Positions 1-10,595 are shown, counted from the stretch's first letter. The stretch is DNA of 64,000 bases from Raffaelea ambrosiae (GCA_002778195.1 PCDI01000002.1:1342649-1406648); one strand, 5' to 3'. Notes: generated by a model from the sequence alone, not told the origin. Numbers and translations: made by a program.

Positions 1-791
1 ACCACGTCCCAGACGACCGTCTCGATCGCCAGCCGGCTCCACTCCTTCTCGTCCAGCTGCCGGCACGCCGACTGCAGGTAGATGTGGCCGCACAGCCCCC
101 ACAGCAGGTCCCGCAGCCCGACCCGCTCGCCCGGCAGCCCCGTCGCCGGGTTCCGGAACTCCCGCGACATGAACACCACAATGCTCCGCAGCGCCCGGCT
201 CGACTCTGTCGACCCCAGCACCCCGTCCACGCTCAGCAGCAGCACCTCGGCCAGGTCGATCAGCGTCGCCACGCTCGCGCCCGTCATCTCGAACCCGGCC
301 GCCGTGAACAGCTGCAGGTAGTGAAACCCGCGGTGGGCGGCGTCAAACGTGTTGGCCACCACCGACGCCACGCGCGCGCGCTCCTCGTCGCTGTAGAGGA
401 CGCGGCTGCCGTACTGGGCATACACGCCGCGGCCCGACTGGCCCAGCACGGTCTCGAACGCGTAGCGGCTGAGCTCGATGCCGGCGGAGGTCGTGTAGCG
501 CGCCACGTGGAAGGGGATGCGGCCGACGGAGCGCGCGGTGCGCACGGCGCCCAGGATGGTGTCGGTGCCGAGCGTGATGGACCGCGCCACGGGCAGCGGC
601 AGCAGGGGTTCGCCGAGCTCGGGCGGCGGCGGCGCGGGGGCCATGTGGTGGTGGTGGTGGTGGTGAGCCGAACGTCCTCCGGCTGGATTCTGCTCTAGAA
701 GACCATCGTCGGCCGTGCTGCGGCCGCTGTTTCCGTTGTCCTCGCCGCTGGCCGGCAAGGGAGCCTCGCGGCGCGCAAAGAGGGAGCGCAT
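1..791 (-). CDS. Class-3-lipase-like protein, N-terminal part (runs off window)
   Basis: The minus-strand frame opens at ATG 791 and stays open for 263 codons to the window edge. The first 49 residues are low complexity and end in seven His residues; a second in-frame ATG at 644 could be the true start. From about residue 57 the sequence reads LLPLPVARSITLGTDTILG, then a segment with STESSRALRSIVVFMSREF and NPATGLPGERVGLRDLLWG. This resembles, from memory, the long N-terminal region of fungal class 3 lipases of the sn1-specific diacylglycerol lipase type. The catalytic GxSxG region would lie beyond the window, so the enzymatic assignment is inferred from the N-terminal region only. No intron is needed in the visible part. 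Confidence 0.5.
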   Translation of the reverse strand, partial: MRSLFARREAPLPASGEDNGNSGRSTADDGLLEQNPAGGRSAHHHHHHHMAPAPPPPELGEPLLPLPVARSITLGTDTILGAVRTARSVGRIPFHVARYTTSAGIELSRYAFETVLGQSGRGVYAQYGSRVLYSDEERARVASVVANTFDAAHRGFHYLQLFTAAGFEMTGASVATLIDLAEVLLLSVDGVLGSTESSRALRSIVVFMSREFRNPATGLPGERVGLRDLLWGLCGHIYLQSACRQLDEKEWSRLAIETVVWDV

Positions 792-1750
792 GGTGAGGAG
801 AGGCGTCGCAGGCGTGGGCGCATGGGGGAGGATGGCAGGCGTCGAATATACAGATGAAGTCGTTGGATGTGGGCGAGATGTTGGATGCTGAACAAATGCT
901 GAAGGAGTGCTGAAATGTTGGCTTCTGCGTATAGACCATGCCCAGGAACCAGGAACACGTCGCACGTCCTCTCGTGGCGCATGCAGGTCGCATGCCCATG
1001 GGTGGTTATTATAGCTCTTCCCAACTCTTCCCAACTTTGCCCCCCAATGCTCCCCCAACAAAGCGAGTGTGAGTATCACACCCCCCCAGACGGCTGCCTG
1101 CAGTAGTGCGGCCCCCAGAGGCAACCTACTTGACACCGTGTACGAGCACACACAGAGTTGGGCCGCGCGATCGACAGTCTGTCCTTTATTTTTTCTGTCC
1201 GTTGTCGGACACTTGGCTTGTGAATGTGGAGGATGAGAGAAGAGGCGGAGGTTTGTGACAGAGGAAGGTGTTCGTAGACTCCGCGCTGACGGGGGCGAGT
1301 CTTGGGGGGCATACTCGCTAAGTAGCAATCGCTGTATGGAAGCCCGCTAATAATGAGTGAACTAGCTGCGGTGTGCTACTTACAAACTGCAAGCATGTGA
1401 TATGGCGGCCGACAGTGGAGCGCCCCCGCCCAGTCTTGGGGGGGGGGTCCTCGCTTGGCCTGCACGCTGTTCCTGGGAGCCGCGCGCGGGAACCGCAATC
1501 TGGGCGACACTCTGTCAGCGAGACCACGCTGAAGATCCTCGCACATTCTGCAGAACGTCATAGGCGGCCTCAGCTTCGCCGCTAAGCCAGGGGTGCCTGG
1601 TGCCGGCAGCGTGCGTGCGCACCAGTGGTGCCAACAAAAGGTGTCTTTGTTTCTGGTGCGGCCTAGAGAGCCAAGACCGGCAGTTCCTTTGGTACCACTA
1701 TGCATTACTCGCAGCGAGGAGAGCCACTTTTTTGCCTCTTGCTGAATATG
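792..1750. other. Upstream region of the lipase-like gene up to the transposon
   Basis: No convincing coding sequence is present. The first 150 bases upstream of ATG 791 are the presumed promoter and leader of the lipase-like gene. The last 9 bases (1742-1750) are the left copy of the target duplication of the Mutator-like element. Confidence 0.5.
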
Positions 1751-1791
1751 AACGCCCCTTAATGCGCCTCAAAAAAATAAAAACCACGTGA
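1751..1791 (+). repeat. Left terminal inverted repeat of the MULE
   Basis: 41 bases matching the reverse complement of 6238-6278. The outermost 8 bases differ at 5 positions between the two ends and the inner 33 are identical. Identity ends just after the CACGTGA block. Confidence 0.9.
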
Positions 1792-2045
1792 TCAGAATGA
1801 CTCAGAAAATGACGCTTTGTTGGTATGCACGTGACCTGTATGACCGGTGAAATTGTAAAGGAAAAAGTGTTCGTGTTAGTGACATGTAAACCAATAGAAA
1901 ATGCAATATAAACGCATGTACTGTATGGGATCAGAGTTTCTTCCTTCGTTTGATTGTCTTCAAGTCATCAGGCTGTCGGCATTCTCATCACTTCCCAGAA
2001 GTACGAAATGCACCGCGTTTTAGACAGAAAAAACTCACCTGCTTA

Positions 2046-2640
2046 ACGAGGCCAACGTGGAGGAGGGAGGAGACAAGAGGAAGGCGGTAAACCTGAAATG
2101 GAGAAGAGAGGAGGGAGGAGGGAGGAGGAAGGAGGAGAGAGGAGAGAGGAGAGAGGAGAGAGAGGAAGGCGGTAAATAAGAAATGGAGAAGAGAGGAGGG
2201 AGGAGGAAGGAGGAAGGAGGAGAGAGGAGAGAGGAGAGAGGAGAGAGAGGAAGGCGGTAAACCTGAAATGGAGAAGAGAGGAGGGAGGAGGGAGGAGGAA
2301 GGAGGAGAGAGGAGAGAGGAGAGAGGAGAGAGGAGAGAGAGGAAGGCGGTAAATCTGAAATGGAGAAGAGAGGAGGGAGGAGGGAGGAGGAAGGAGGAGA
2401 GAGGAGAGAGGAGAGAGGAGAGAGAGGAAGGCGGTAAATCTGAAATGGAGAAGAGAGGAGAGAGAGGAAGGAGGAGGGAGGAAGGAGGAGGGAGGAGGAA
2501 GGCGGTAAACGTGAAATGGAGGAGGGGGAAGAGAGAAGGATGGGAGACGTGAAATGGAGGAGAGAGGAGAGAGGAAAGTGAGAGACGTGACGAGAGACGC
2601 GAAATGAAGGAGGGAGGAGAGAGGAGGAAAGCGGTAGAGG
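2046..2640. repeat. Purine-rich minisatellite inside the MULE
   Basis: Six blocks begin with AAGGCGGTAAA (at about 2081, 2166, 2251, 2343, 2428 and 2509). Each is followed by a short link such as CTGAAATGGAGAAG and then a variable GAGG/GGAGA tract. The period is about 81-93 bases and varies through the GA tract. One strand is almost pure purine. It lies in the transposase 3' subterminal region, downstream of the gene's stop. Open frames across it (for example 1988-2704 minus) are Ser/Leu/Pro low-complexity products and are not taken as genes. Confidence 0.85.
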
Positions 2641-2680
2641 AGTAAAGCTTTTGGAGGACGTGAAAAATCCAGAGGGCTGT

Positions 2681-2952
2681 CACCGGGTTGACGAAAGCAA
2701 ACAAATGAACCGAAGCTTGCCTACGTAAGTAGGAGGGCTAGAAACTATCACCGNGTTGACGAAAGCAAACAAATGAACCGAAGCTTGCCTACGTAAGTAG
2801 GAGGGCTAGAAACTATCACCGNGTTGACGAAAGCAAACAAATGAACCGAAGCTTGCCTACGTAAGTAGGAGGGCTAGAAACTATCACCGNGTTGACGAAA
2901 GCAAACAAATGAACCGAAGCTTGCCTACGTAAGTANGAGGGCTAGAAACTAT
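2681..2952. repeat. 68-bp tandem repeat, four copies
   Basis: Copies run at 2681-2748, 2749-2816, 2817-2884 and 2885-2952. Each begins CACCGNGTTGACGAAAGC and contains GAAGCTTGCCTACGTAAGTA. The same base is G in copy 1 (2686) and N in copies 2-4 (2754, 2822, 2890), exactly 68 bases apart; another N is at 2936. Degenerate copies with GCTTGTCTACGTA-like cores trail into the AT-rich DNA up to about 3160. Confidence 0.9.
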
Positions 2953-3373
2953 CACTGGGCTGACAAAAACAAATAAAATAAATAAAAGCTCGTCTTCGTA
3001 AATGAAGAAACTAAAGAATCTTAACAGAAAGAAAATATAAAATCTAAAGGATATAAATAAAGAAGCCGGAGGCTGTCACCGAGTAAATAAATAAATAAAA
3101 GCTTGTCTACGTACATGTAAAGACCGGAGACTGTCCTCAAGTCTATAAAAACAAATAAATAAAAGTTAGAGAATACAATAAAGAGCTGCAAAACTATCAT
3201 TTATTAAATGTAAGTAAAAGAAAGTTAAAAATAATTTAAAAAAAAGAAAGAATAAGTTGAGTATATAATAGAGATTGATAAACTTTATTTAAAGAAATAT
3301 TTAACTTTTTTTTTTTTTTTTTTACTTAATATAAAAACATATTAGATAAAAAACAAGCTTCACTTTTATTATA
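2953..3373. other. AT-rich region between satellite and transposase stop
   Basis: A and T dominate, with runs of AAATAAATAA and a long T run near 3310. Decayed versions of the 68-bp repeat are visible at about 2953-3160. No gene is seen; it probably contains the 3' end of the transposase transcript. Confidence 0.6.
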
Positions 3374-5980
3374 CTACTCTGATAAAGGCTTCCGATATAA
3401 AACTGCTAGTTGATTCCGTCTCTCAGTCCATGTACGCGGCATAGTTCTTTGATTCCCTGTCTTCTCGATTTCATCCAGAAGATTTGCCAGTGGTTGTAAC
3501 ATCTTCGTAAAGCCTTTGGTGAAAACAGTATTGCCCTCTCTTTTCTGCTCTCGGAATAAACTCAACCCTTTTTGAAGGAGTATCTCTCCATCGTTTTGTT
3601 TCTCGCTCTCATTCTCCTCATCCTCCCAGTCTGTATCGTTGTCGTCATTATCAAACTTATCAGAATCTGAGTCAGAGCTCTCATCGCTGTCATCAATAGT
3701 TATGGCAGAAACTGGCTGTAACTGGCGATGTCTGAGATGGTCTTTGACTATCAGCAAACTGCTAGTCCAAAAGGGAGTTGTTCGTTGCCGCTGAATAGTA
3801 TCAAAAAACACTTTTTTCTCTGTAATGGGCTTGAAACAGTGTACAATATGCTTGCAGATCAAGAACCTGCTTAATAAAAAAGCTGGGCAGCCACACGTCC
3901 AAGAGAAAGGATCAGTATGATATTTATCAAGCGATGTTTCATTGACCAAAGCGTGTGTAAGCTTCTTCCAATTCCTCTTGAACGGCTTGCGCCAATATGC
4001 CAATCCGGTACGATGATTTTTCTGCAAAATTGCATGCATACGGCTCACCATAGTCGGGACCAGTGTGGTGACCAAAATCCAAATGACCAAATCGATACGA
4101 GGGCGGTTGAAACAATGAAGAAAATCATGCTTGATGCGCCGCCAATGCGACTCCACGATCATTGTTGTTTTGAGAACCGGGATCTCCTGCGAGTTAACAG
4201 CGCGAGACTAAAGCGCCCACTGGTCGGGATGATACCATTGTGTGAATAAGTATGCCCAAAGGCGAAACCAACCACGAGAAAAGCACCAGTCGTACATCTC
4301 CGTTGCACATTGCCGATGGATAGCTTCTGCACTATGCCGAGTACCATTCGTATCTGGTATAAACGAGTGAAGGTTGTAGTGGCGAGCAAACATCTCCAAG
4401 AGAGTGTTCTTGTCTTCCGTAGATGTGATCTCCAGTCTTCCTTTCTCGGCAAATGACTCGGTGCTTGCTGTACAATCGCATCTATTGTACCGATGTGGTC
4501 CGTTCGGGCGTTGAGTGGGCGTAGCACCCCAGCATATTTGTAGATGAGGGATAAGATGCTGGGCTTCTTCTGGATGGTATTTGGCTTGCGTGACTGATTG
4601 AGCTGAGCTGTCGATTCTGGTTTTGATGGCTCGTTTGGCGTGCCAATAGCACAGTTGAATAGTGGTATTGGGAAAAGTGTGTTTGATAGCAGACAACTCT
4701 GATAGATCTTTGTCGCAGCCGAAGAAGTGAGGTTGTAGTTGATGAGCTTTGAAAGTGGCCAAAAACTGCTGTAGAATGACAGTAGTAGCCCCGGGGTCTG
4801 CTTTCTTTTTACCATCCTCTGACAGTAACGTTTGAAAAAAAAGATAGCCAAGCGGTATTCCTGTGCCATCAAGCTCAGCCAAAACAGCGAATAGATCTAC
4901 TCCAGCGTTGTTTGTACCAAAAGTAGAGTCTATTGCAACCTCGGTCGTAGTTGCTGCAAGCGTTTCGACCGTCTCGTTCACCAAAAAGCCCAGACCTCGA
5001 CAATTGCCAGCAGTGAACTCATAAACTAAAACTTTTTCCGTTTTTTCTGCAAGGAGCTCCAGAGCAGAGATGAATTGGTCAGAGTCACGCATCCATTGCA
5101 GCTTGTTTGCTTTCTTCCAGCGGTAGTAGATTTGCGCTTGAGTTGTTGTTTTCGATCCGGGAATTTGTTGTGCTATTAAACCACGATAGATTTCGGAAGG
5201 TGAACGAGTAGAGACTTGACTTTGGATGAAATTAAGAACCTTTGGCGCTAAATGAACATCATCATAAGCCGGATGATGTTTATGCTGTAAGACGATATTT
5301 AACATGGACGCTCGAAGGTTGAGTTTAAAAGTCAGCCTGCTTTTACAAGCGAATCGTTTCATAGTCCTGCTATCTCTCTGCTGTTGTCTCCTAACCGAGT
5401 CGAATTCATTATCTTGAGAGCAGGCAAATCGAAAGCAAGTCGAGTTGGTATTGTTGTATTTGTTTCTGATACGAAAACGGTAGCCGCCCGTCTTCCAAAG
5501 AAGATGTGCTAAAGCTAGAATCGACTTTTGATTGATTCTTCCATCCTGATCAAGATCAGACTTAATAAATGGCACAGGGAGATCATCAAGCTGGAAATAT
5601 TCATCAACCGAGATTATCCTAAAATCCTCCTGTAATTTATTAGTATATTAAATCATCATAAATAAAATTCAAAATACATACAATACACAGCCAGCTTGCA
5701 GCTTGGTCCAAAAAGACAGCCCAGTCACTGTATACCACAGCCTGGTCTTCAGCTCGCCGCTTTTTATTATGCCTGATGCATGTTTTCTTTGGCAAACCGC
5801 TTAAAGTAGTATCAAAGTCGGCTACAGATCGAAACAGTCCGCAGACTGAGCAAATACGTGTATCAGAGGCAGGCTCGCTTGAGGCTGTCGAAACAGCACG
5901 GAGGTCTATTAAATAATAAAAATACGTTAGTAATAATAACATTTAAAAAAAAAGATTAAGATGGACTTACTCTCGTCCAT
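3374..5980 (-). pseudogene. MULE transposase, one in-frame stop
   Basis: Three exons join in frame: 5971-5980, 5682-5905 and 3374-5629, with GT-AG introns 5906-5970 and 5630-5681. The product would be about 829 residues. The N-terminus has a CSVCG...KKTCIRH zinc-binding-like motif (about residues 25-50). The DDE core shows VAIDSTFG (Asp about 312), FGCDKD (Asp about 384) followed by CYWHAKRAI, and IVESHW (Glu about 570). A SWIM zinc finger CxC...CKH lies at about 656-671, followed by an acidic Asp/Ser tail. A TAG at 4208-4210 (codon 552) separates the second catalytic Asp from the Glu; the frame is otherwise open. The termination product would lack the catalytic Glu and the SWIM finger. The stop could come from TGG by a G-to-A change. 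A functional allele, readthrough or base error cannot be told apart here. Confidence 0.88.
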
Positions 5981-6237
5981 AATCGTCAAGAATTCATGGA
6001 GAATTGGCAGTTTTATAAGGGTGTTGCATGGTGGCAGAGAGGTAGAGAGGAGGAGGATGCTGAAAAAAATACGCGTTAGGAGCGAGACGTAAGCAAGCGC
6101 GCGAGAAAAAAAAGTGGGACAAAAACAGCGAAACCCTCAGTTCTCTTCGGTACATATATTAATATACGTTCCACAGCAGGTTTACAAGTAACGATAAGAA
6201 ATTGGTAAAAAAAGGGCGTTTTTTGGGTTAAATCTAG

Positions 6238-6278
6238 TCACGTGGTTTTTATTTTTTTGAGGCGCATTAACGAAAGAT
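6238..6278 (-). repeat. Right terminal inverted repeat of the MULE
   Basis: Reverse complement of 1751-1791 over the inner 33 bases, with the outer 8 bases diverged. It is followed directly by the second copy of the 9-bp duplication CTGAATATG (6279-6287). Confidence 0.9.
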
Positions 6279-6287
6279 CTGAATATG

Positions 6288-6914
6288 GCCCGGGTCACAT
6301 GACGTCGCTTTGTCGCCTGTCTTTCTTTAACCCAGATCTGGCTGTCAGTCCCTGTCGAGCGGGATCATGCAGGAACAAAGCCCGGGATGACGCATGTGCT
6401 TTGGGGGGAAGGTGAGTCAGCAGAGACGAGCTAAAGGCACAGAATATAGCAACAGATGCAGTAACCGGCCGCGGCCTTGCCTACGGGTCCTGCATGTGTG
6501 TCTACTGTCAGTGTCTGTCCTCCCAGATGTCAGCTCGTAGTCCCATCACGAGGCTTCTTTTGGACTGTGCGTCTTTCCATGCTCTGAAGGAAAGGCAAGT
6601 ATGGACAGACAAGCCCAATACAGAGAGGGCCGTTCTGCTGCCTGGGTGCCTGGGTGCCTTGGTGCCTGCATTTCTTTCTGCTTCTATTTCTGCCTGCTTT
6701 CTGTTTACAGTCGACGTCATACCATCCCAGCCCAGAGATGCCTCGACGCGTCCCATTCACGAACGCAAACAGAACGCGTAGGCCGTAGACGCAAAGTCCG
6801 AACAAACGTTGCATTGACTAGAGTCGTCTCTCGTCTGCAGAAGCAACACAACAACCAGCTAGCCTCGACAACAGAAAACCAAATAAGCTCAGACTAGTTG
6901 ACCAACTGCCTGGC
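6288..6914. other. Upstream region of the KRR-repeat protein gene
   Basis: No gene is recognised. Several short overlapping open frames on both strands look like chance. The last 60 bases before ATG 6915 are CA-rich and could be the leader. Confidence 0.45.
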
Positions 6915-8680
6915 ATGGAAGACGGCCCAGGCCAGGAAAGCGACCACACCCTCACACGGGCTGCACCTCGGCAGTACCGTGCCAAGAATGCTGCTGCGTA
7001 CCACGGCCTGACTCGGCTTAGACCCAGTTCGGCATCGCCAGACACGAGCATGGCCGTTCGCAGTAGCGCCAACACCAACACGAGACAGGCGGCTGTGCCC
7101 TTGCACACCGTGCTCTCGACCGTGCAAGGCGAGCTGCAGAAGCGCCGTCGGAATGTTCAGCAGTTCCAGTACAGTCAGAAGGAGAAGCAGCGGCAGGATC
7201 CGCGGCGGGATCCGCAGCCGAATGGGCCTTTGTGGCCGTCTCCCGAAGATGAACACCTCGCAGAGGTGTCGGACTCGGACCAGCTGGATTCATGGGATGC
7301 CGACCCAGCGGAGATCCGGGAGACCCTTCATGAGCAGGAGGAAGAGCCCTCGCGGGATTCGTCACCTCGGCCGCCGAGAGCACTGCGCAAGACCCGTGCG
7401 TCCGCCTCCAGGCCGTCTAGCAACAACAACAAGACCGCCACCAAGACGCTGGCCGCAGACACGTCCTTGCGCGGCCTCAGCACCCTCGCCCAGTCCCGGC
7501 AGCCACCACCGCCACAGACGGCAGCGGACCATGCGGCCCTCCACCAGTCGCAGCGTCGGCTCCTCTTCCAGGCCGCCGCCAACACGTCCACCAGCACCCT
7601 CGTCGTCGACACCGTCTCCTACGAGCGTCTCGGCCAGATGCTGCCCAAGTGGCTCGACGAGCCGCTGTTCGTCCGCACCCTGTCCGGCCTGCGCACCTTT
7701 TGGGGCCGCCATGCCGAGGGGGGCGCCCTGAGCCAGTCGGGCTTCCTCCGCCCCATCCGGGAGAAGCTGTCCCGGGCGCTGAAAGAGGCCGAGGCAGTTC
7801 CGCGCCACACGGGCCAGCGTCAGACCCACAGCCAGAGGCACGGCCGACCAGAGCTGTGGAAGAGACTCTTGCCCGTGCGGGAGCAGCTGCTCGTGCTGCG
7901 GCTCGTCTCTCCGCGGCTGTGCCTGCCCGGCAACATGCGCGCCCAGCTGGAGCTCTGCGGCCAGCGAGATCGCGCGCTGTTTCCCGAGGAGAGCGCGTGC
8001 TGGCCGAGCGGGCAGGAGACAGCGCCCCCAAAGAAAGTGCCGTCTGTTGTCCCGTACACCGGCCCTCCTGTCAACAACTCGGCCACGGCGGCCACGGGAC
8101 CTTTCCTCTCCCACGGGAAGACTGTCCGCGAGCTCAACCGCGAGATCCTCGTCGTGTCCAGACGCCTCGACGGGCTGGCGCGGACGCTGGAGGGTGTCCT
8201 GCGACGAGAGACAGAGCGAAAGGCAGCGAAACGGCAGGAGGCAGAACGACGAAAGGCAGAACGACGAGAGGCAGAACGACGAGAGGTAAAACGACGAGAG
8301 GTAAAACGACGAAAAGTAAAACGATAAAAAGTAAAACGACGAGAGGTAGAACGACGAGAGGCAAAACGACGAAAGGCAAAACGGCTGTCGGTCGAGCAAG
8401 GCTTCTCGTTGATTAACAGAGCTGTTGACCAGTGGGCCAACAACGTGGTCAGCATGAGCGACACGAGCAACCACTCGGGCAACCACTCGGTCCACCACGT
8501 GGTTAACCCGGCCATCTCCACGCCGCCTCGTCCCTCCTTCTACACGCCCACGATGACGGCTGGGTCTACATGCATCACCAAAGTTGTCTTCCGGCCCATT
8601 GACTTTAGCCCGGTGCCGTCCCGTCTGGCCAATGCCAGCCAGCCTCGTCGGCCGTTGGATTTTGAGGAAAATGACGATAT

Positions 8681-8718
<38 letters not shown>

Positions 8719-8882
8719 TTGATGACGGCGAAGAGGCGATACCACTCGTGACGAGCGACAGCGCCAACACCGGCAGGACCAAGAAGACCACAGCAAGCAG
8801 CAAAACTACCAGAACCAGCAGCGCGGCCGCTTGTGGATCCGAGCCCCCCCGGAAGCGCTCGTGCGGCGACAGCAGGGAATGA
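6915..8882 (+). pseudogene. Unknown protein with KRR repeat, interrupted by one TAA
   Basis: ATG 6915 opens a 470-codon frame ending at TAA 8325-8327. The same frame then runs on to a stop at 8882, giving 655 residues if the stop is passed. I do not recognise the family. The N-terminal 170 residues are disordered and rich in Arg, Ser and Pro. Residues about 200-380 look folded (VDTVSYERLGQMLPKWLDE, FVRTLSGLRTFWGRH). Residues about 439-488 are a KRRE-type 15-bp DNA repeat that should form a charged helix or nuclear-type basic tract. The tail has an 11-Asp run from a GAC microsatellite near 8684-8717. The stop sits in repeat unit 7, replacing a CGA codon. GT at 8301 and AG at 8360 bound 60 bases that would remove it in frame if spliced. 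Confidence 0.5.
8229..8378 (+). repeat. 15-bp coding minisatellite, ten units
   Basis: Ten tandem 15-bp units of the form RAACGACGARAGGYA encode (K/E)RR(E/K)(A/V). Units 4-8 end in GTA and units 1-3 and 9-10 in GCA, so homogenisation differs along the array. Unit 7 carries TAA instead of the second CGA. Confidence 0.85.
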
Positions 8883-9915
8883 AGATGGACAACCGGGAGA
8901 GCGAATTCATGGTTACAACTGACTTGAGGACTGTTCTCACGAGCACGCTCTCGTATTGCGAGTACTTCGGCCCCTGTCTCATTTTTGGCTGTTCCACTCA
9001 GCTTAGCCTCTGGAAAAAAACGTTTGTCGTATTTTTAGATGCTCCAGCAACCCGAAAGTGGATACCGATTGGCAGGGGCTAGCCAGGATTGGACTGAGTT
9101 GCATGCTTCCAACTGCCCTGAACTGCCCTGGATTGCCCTGTTAGCCCCTGTTGGTGTCGTATTGGGAATAGTTTCAGCAGCCGTGCCTTGTTGCTGTGGG
9201 CTGTGCATTCACTACGGGGGGTTTTTGGCTTGGGACTGTTTTTCCGGTGTAGATGTTTTCTTTTAGGTGGTTTTTTTTTGAGTGGGTTTACTTACCAGTA
9301 GGGCCGTTTTAATTGTTTTGAGGTGTTTTGGCACCAAACTGGGAGCACCGACTCGGGTCTACTGTCCCCTGTGTTGACTCTTCTGGTTTAGCGGCCCCAG
9401 CTGGGAGGGTCCGACTGGTTGTCAGCGCAGCCGCTGGGGCTGACCATCGGCAAAGTCTGGACAGTCGGTCTCTTTGTCTTTTTTAATAGTGTTCAACACA
9501 ATGAACTATTTGTCCCGAAAGTTTTTGGAAGCGCAGAAAAAGTTGTCAATTGTGACTTTGAGCTAGTGATTCTCTTTTCTGCACGACAAACTGGTTTTTT
9601 TTGGAGCGAAAGTTCTTTCAATTGAGGTGAGTAAAGAGACGAAGAAAGAAAGAAGGAAAGAAGGGAAGAAGAAAAGAGAAGACAGGACACGGAAGAGGAC
9701 GACAAGAGGACAACAACAAAACAAAGGCAACAAACAAACAACAAAGACACGAAACTAAACTGACGTTGCTCCTCTGTCCAGCTCTGTCCATCCGCGACCG
9801 TCCTTGGCGGCTTCTTGACGCCGTCTTCTCGTTTTCTAGATTCTCTCGACATCTTCGGCATCTGAGACGTCTTCTCGATTATCGTCGACTTCTTCCCCCT
9901 CAACTCCCTTCCACA
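8883..9915. other. Intergenic region and GNA1 leader
   Basis: No gene is seen. The 3' flank of the KRR-repeat gene is followed by T-rich and G-rich DNA. From about 9760 to 9915 the plus strand becomes pyrimidine-rich (CTCTGTCC, CTTCTCG, TTCCCCCTCAACTCC), as in many fungal 5' leaders, just ahead of ATG 9916. Confidence 0.45.
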
Positions 9916-10595
9916 ATGGCCGACCAAGCGGGCCTCTTCTCCTCCGACCTCATCAGCCCCGCCGTCGCGGCTGCCCTCCCTGCCGGCTACGTCGCCCGCT
10001 CCCTGCGCCGCACCGACCACGCCACCGGCTTCCTCGACTGCCTGCGCATCCTGACCACCGTCGGCGACGTCAGCGAGGCCGCCTTTGTCGAGCGCTACGA
10101 CTGGATCGCCGACAAGAGCCACACGTACTATGTCCTGGTGATTGAGGACACGTCCATCGGCAAGGTGGTCGGCACGGGCGCGTTGCTGGTGGAGCGGAAA
10201 TTGTAAGCACACCCCGCGTGGCAGAAAGAAGAGTCACCAGATCCGATCTGTCTCTGGCGGCGTCCAGATCAGGTCTGGTATCTGGTATCCGGTGACGTCC
10301 AGATCAGATCTTCACCCCCCCACTCAGTCTCATCTCCTCTAACAGCGACAGCATCCACAACCTTGGCCTCGTCGGCCACATCGAAGACATTGCCGTCGAC
10401 AAGGACCAGCAGGGCAAGAAGCTGGGCCTGCGCATCATCCAGGCGCTCGACTACATCGCCGAGCACGTCGGCTGCTACAAGACCATTCTCGACTGCAGCG
10501 AAGCCAACGAGGGCTTCTACGTCAAGTGCGGCTTCCGTCGCGCCGGCCTGGAGATGGCCCACTACTACGAGAGCGCGGCCAAGAAGAGTACATAA
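9916..10595 (+). CDS. GNA1: Glucosamine-6-phosphate N-acetyltransferase
   Basis: Two exons, 9916-10202 and 10346-10595, flank a 143-nt GT-AG intron that splits a Phe codon. The product is 178 residues. It belongs to the GNAT family and should transfer acetyl from acetyl-CoA to glucosamine 6-phosphate, a cytosolic step toward UDP-GlcNAc for chitin, N-glycans and GPI anchors. Visible signatures are YYVLVIED, IGKVVGTGALLVERKF, GHIEDIAVDKDQQGKKLG (acetyl-CoA pyrophosphate loop), and near the end YKTILDCSEANEGFYVKCGF, typical of Gna1. The length is slightly above the yeast enzyme because of an N-terminal extension. An in-frame frame opening continues upstream to 9766, but ATG 9916 has a CACAATGG context and follows a pyrimidine-rich leader. 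Confidence 0.93.

Larger units (their letters stand above)
1751..6278 (-). mobile_element. Complete Mutator-like (MULE) DNA transposon, 4528 bp
   Basis: The element is bounded by inverted repeats at 1751-1791 and 6238-6278. From the ninth base inward these are identical over 33 bases, including a TTAATGCGCCTC core, a run of A and CCACGTGA. It is flanked by a perfect 9-bp direct repeat CTGAATATG at 1742-1750 and 6279-6287, the target-site duplication length typical of Mutator elements. Inside are a transposase gene on the minus strand (3374-5980), a purine-rich minisatellite (about 2046-2640), a 68-bp tandem repeat (2681-2952) and an AT-rich stretch. The interior is clearly more AT-rich than the host genes. 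The perfect target duplication points to a fairly recent insertion, but the transposase has one nonsense codon, so autonomy is doubtful. Confidence 0.9.

Noticed and set aside
84..698. 204-codon plus-strand frame over the lipase-like gene
   Set aside because: It is the shadow of the GC-rich minus-strand coding frame; Arg/His/Ala-rich product with no domain.
1988..2704. 238-codon minus-strand frame through the minisatellite
   Set aside because: The product is only Ser/Leu/Pro repeats dictated by the purine array; no ATG-supported gene features.
7362..8498. 378-codon minus-strand frame opposite the KRR-repeat gene
   Set aside because: Antisense shadow; its Ser/Leu/Phe repeats mirror the 15-bp array.
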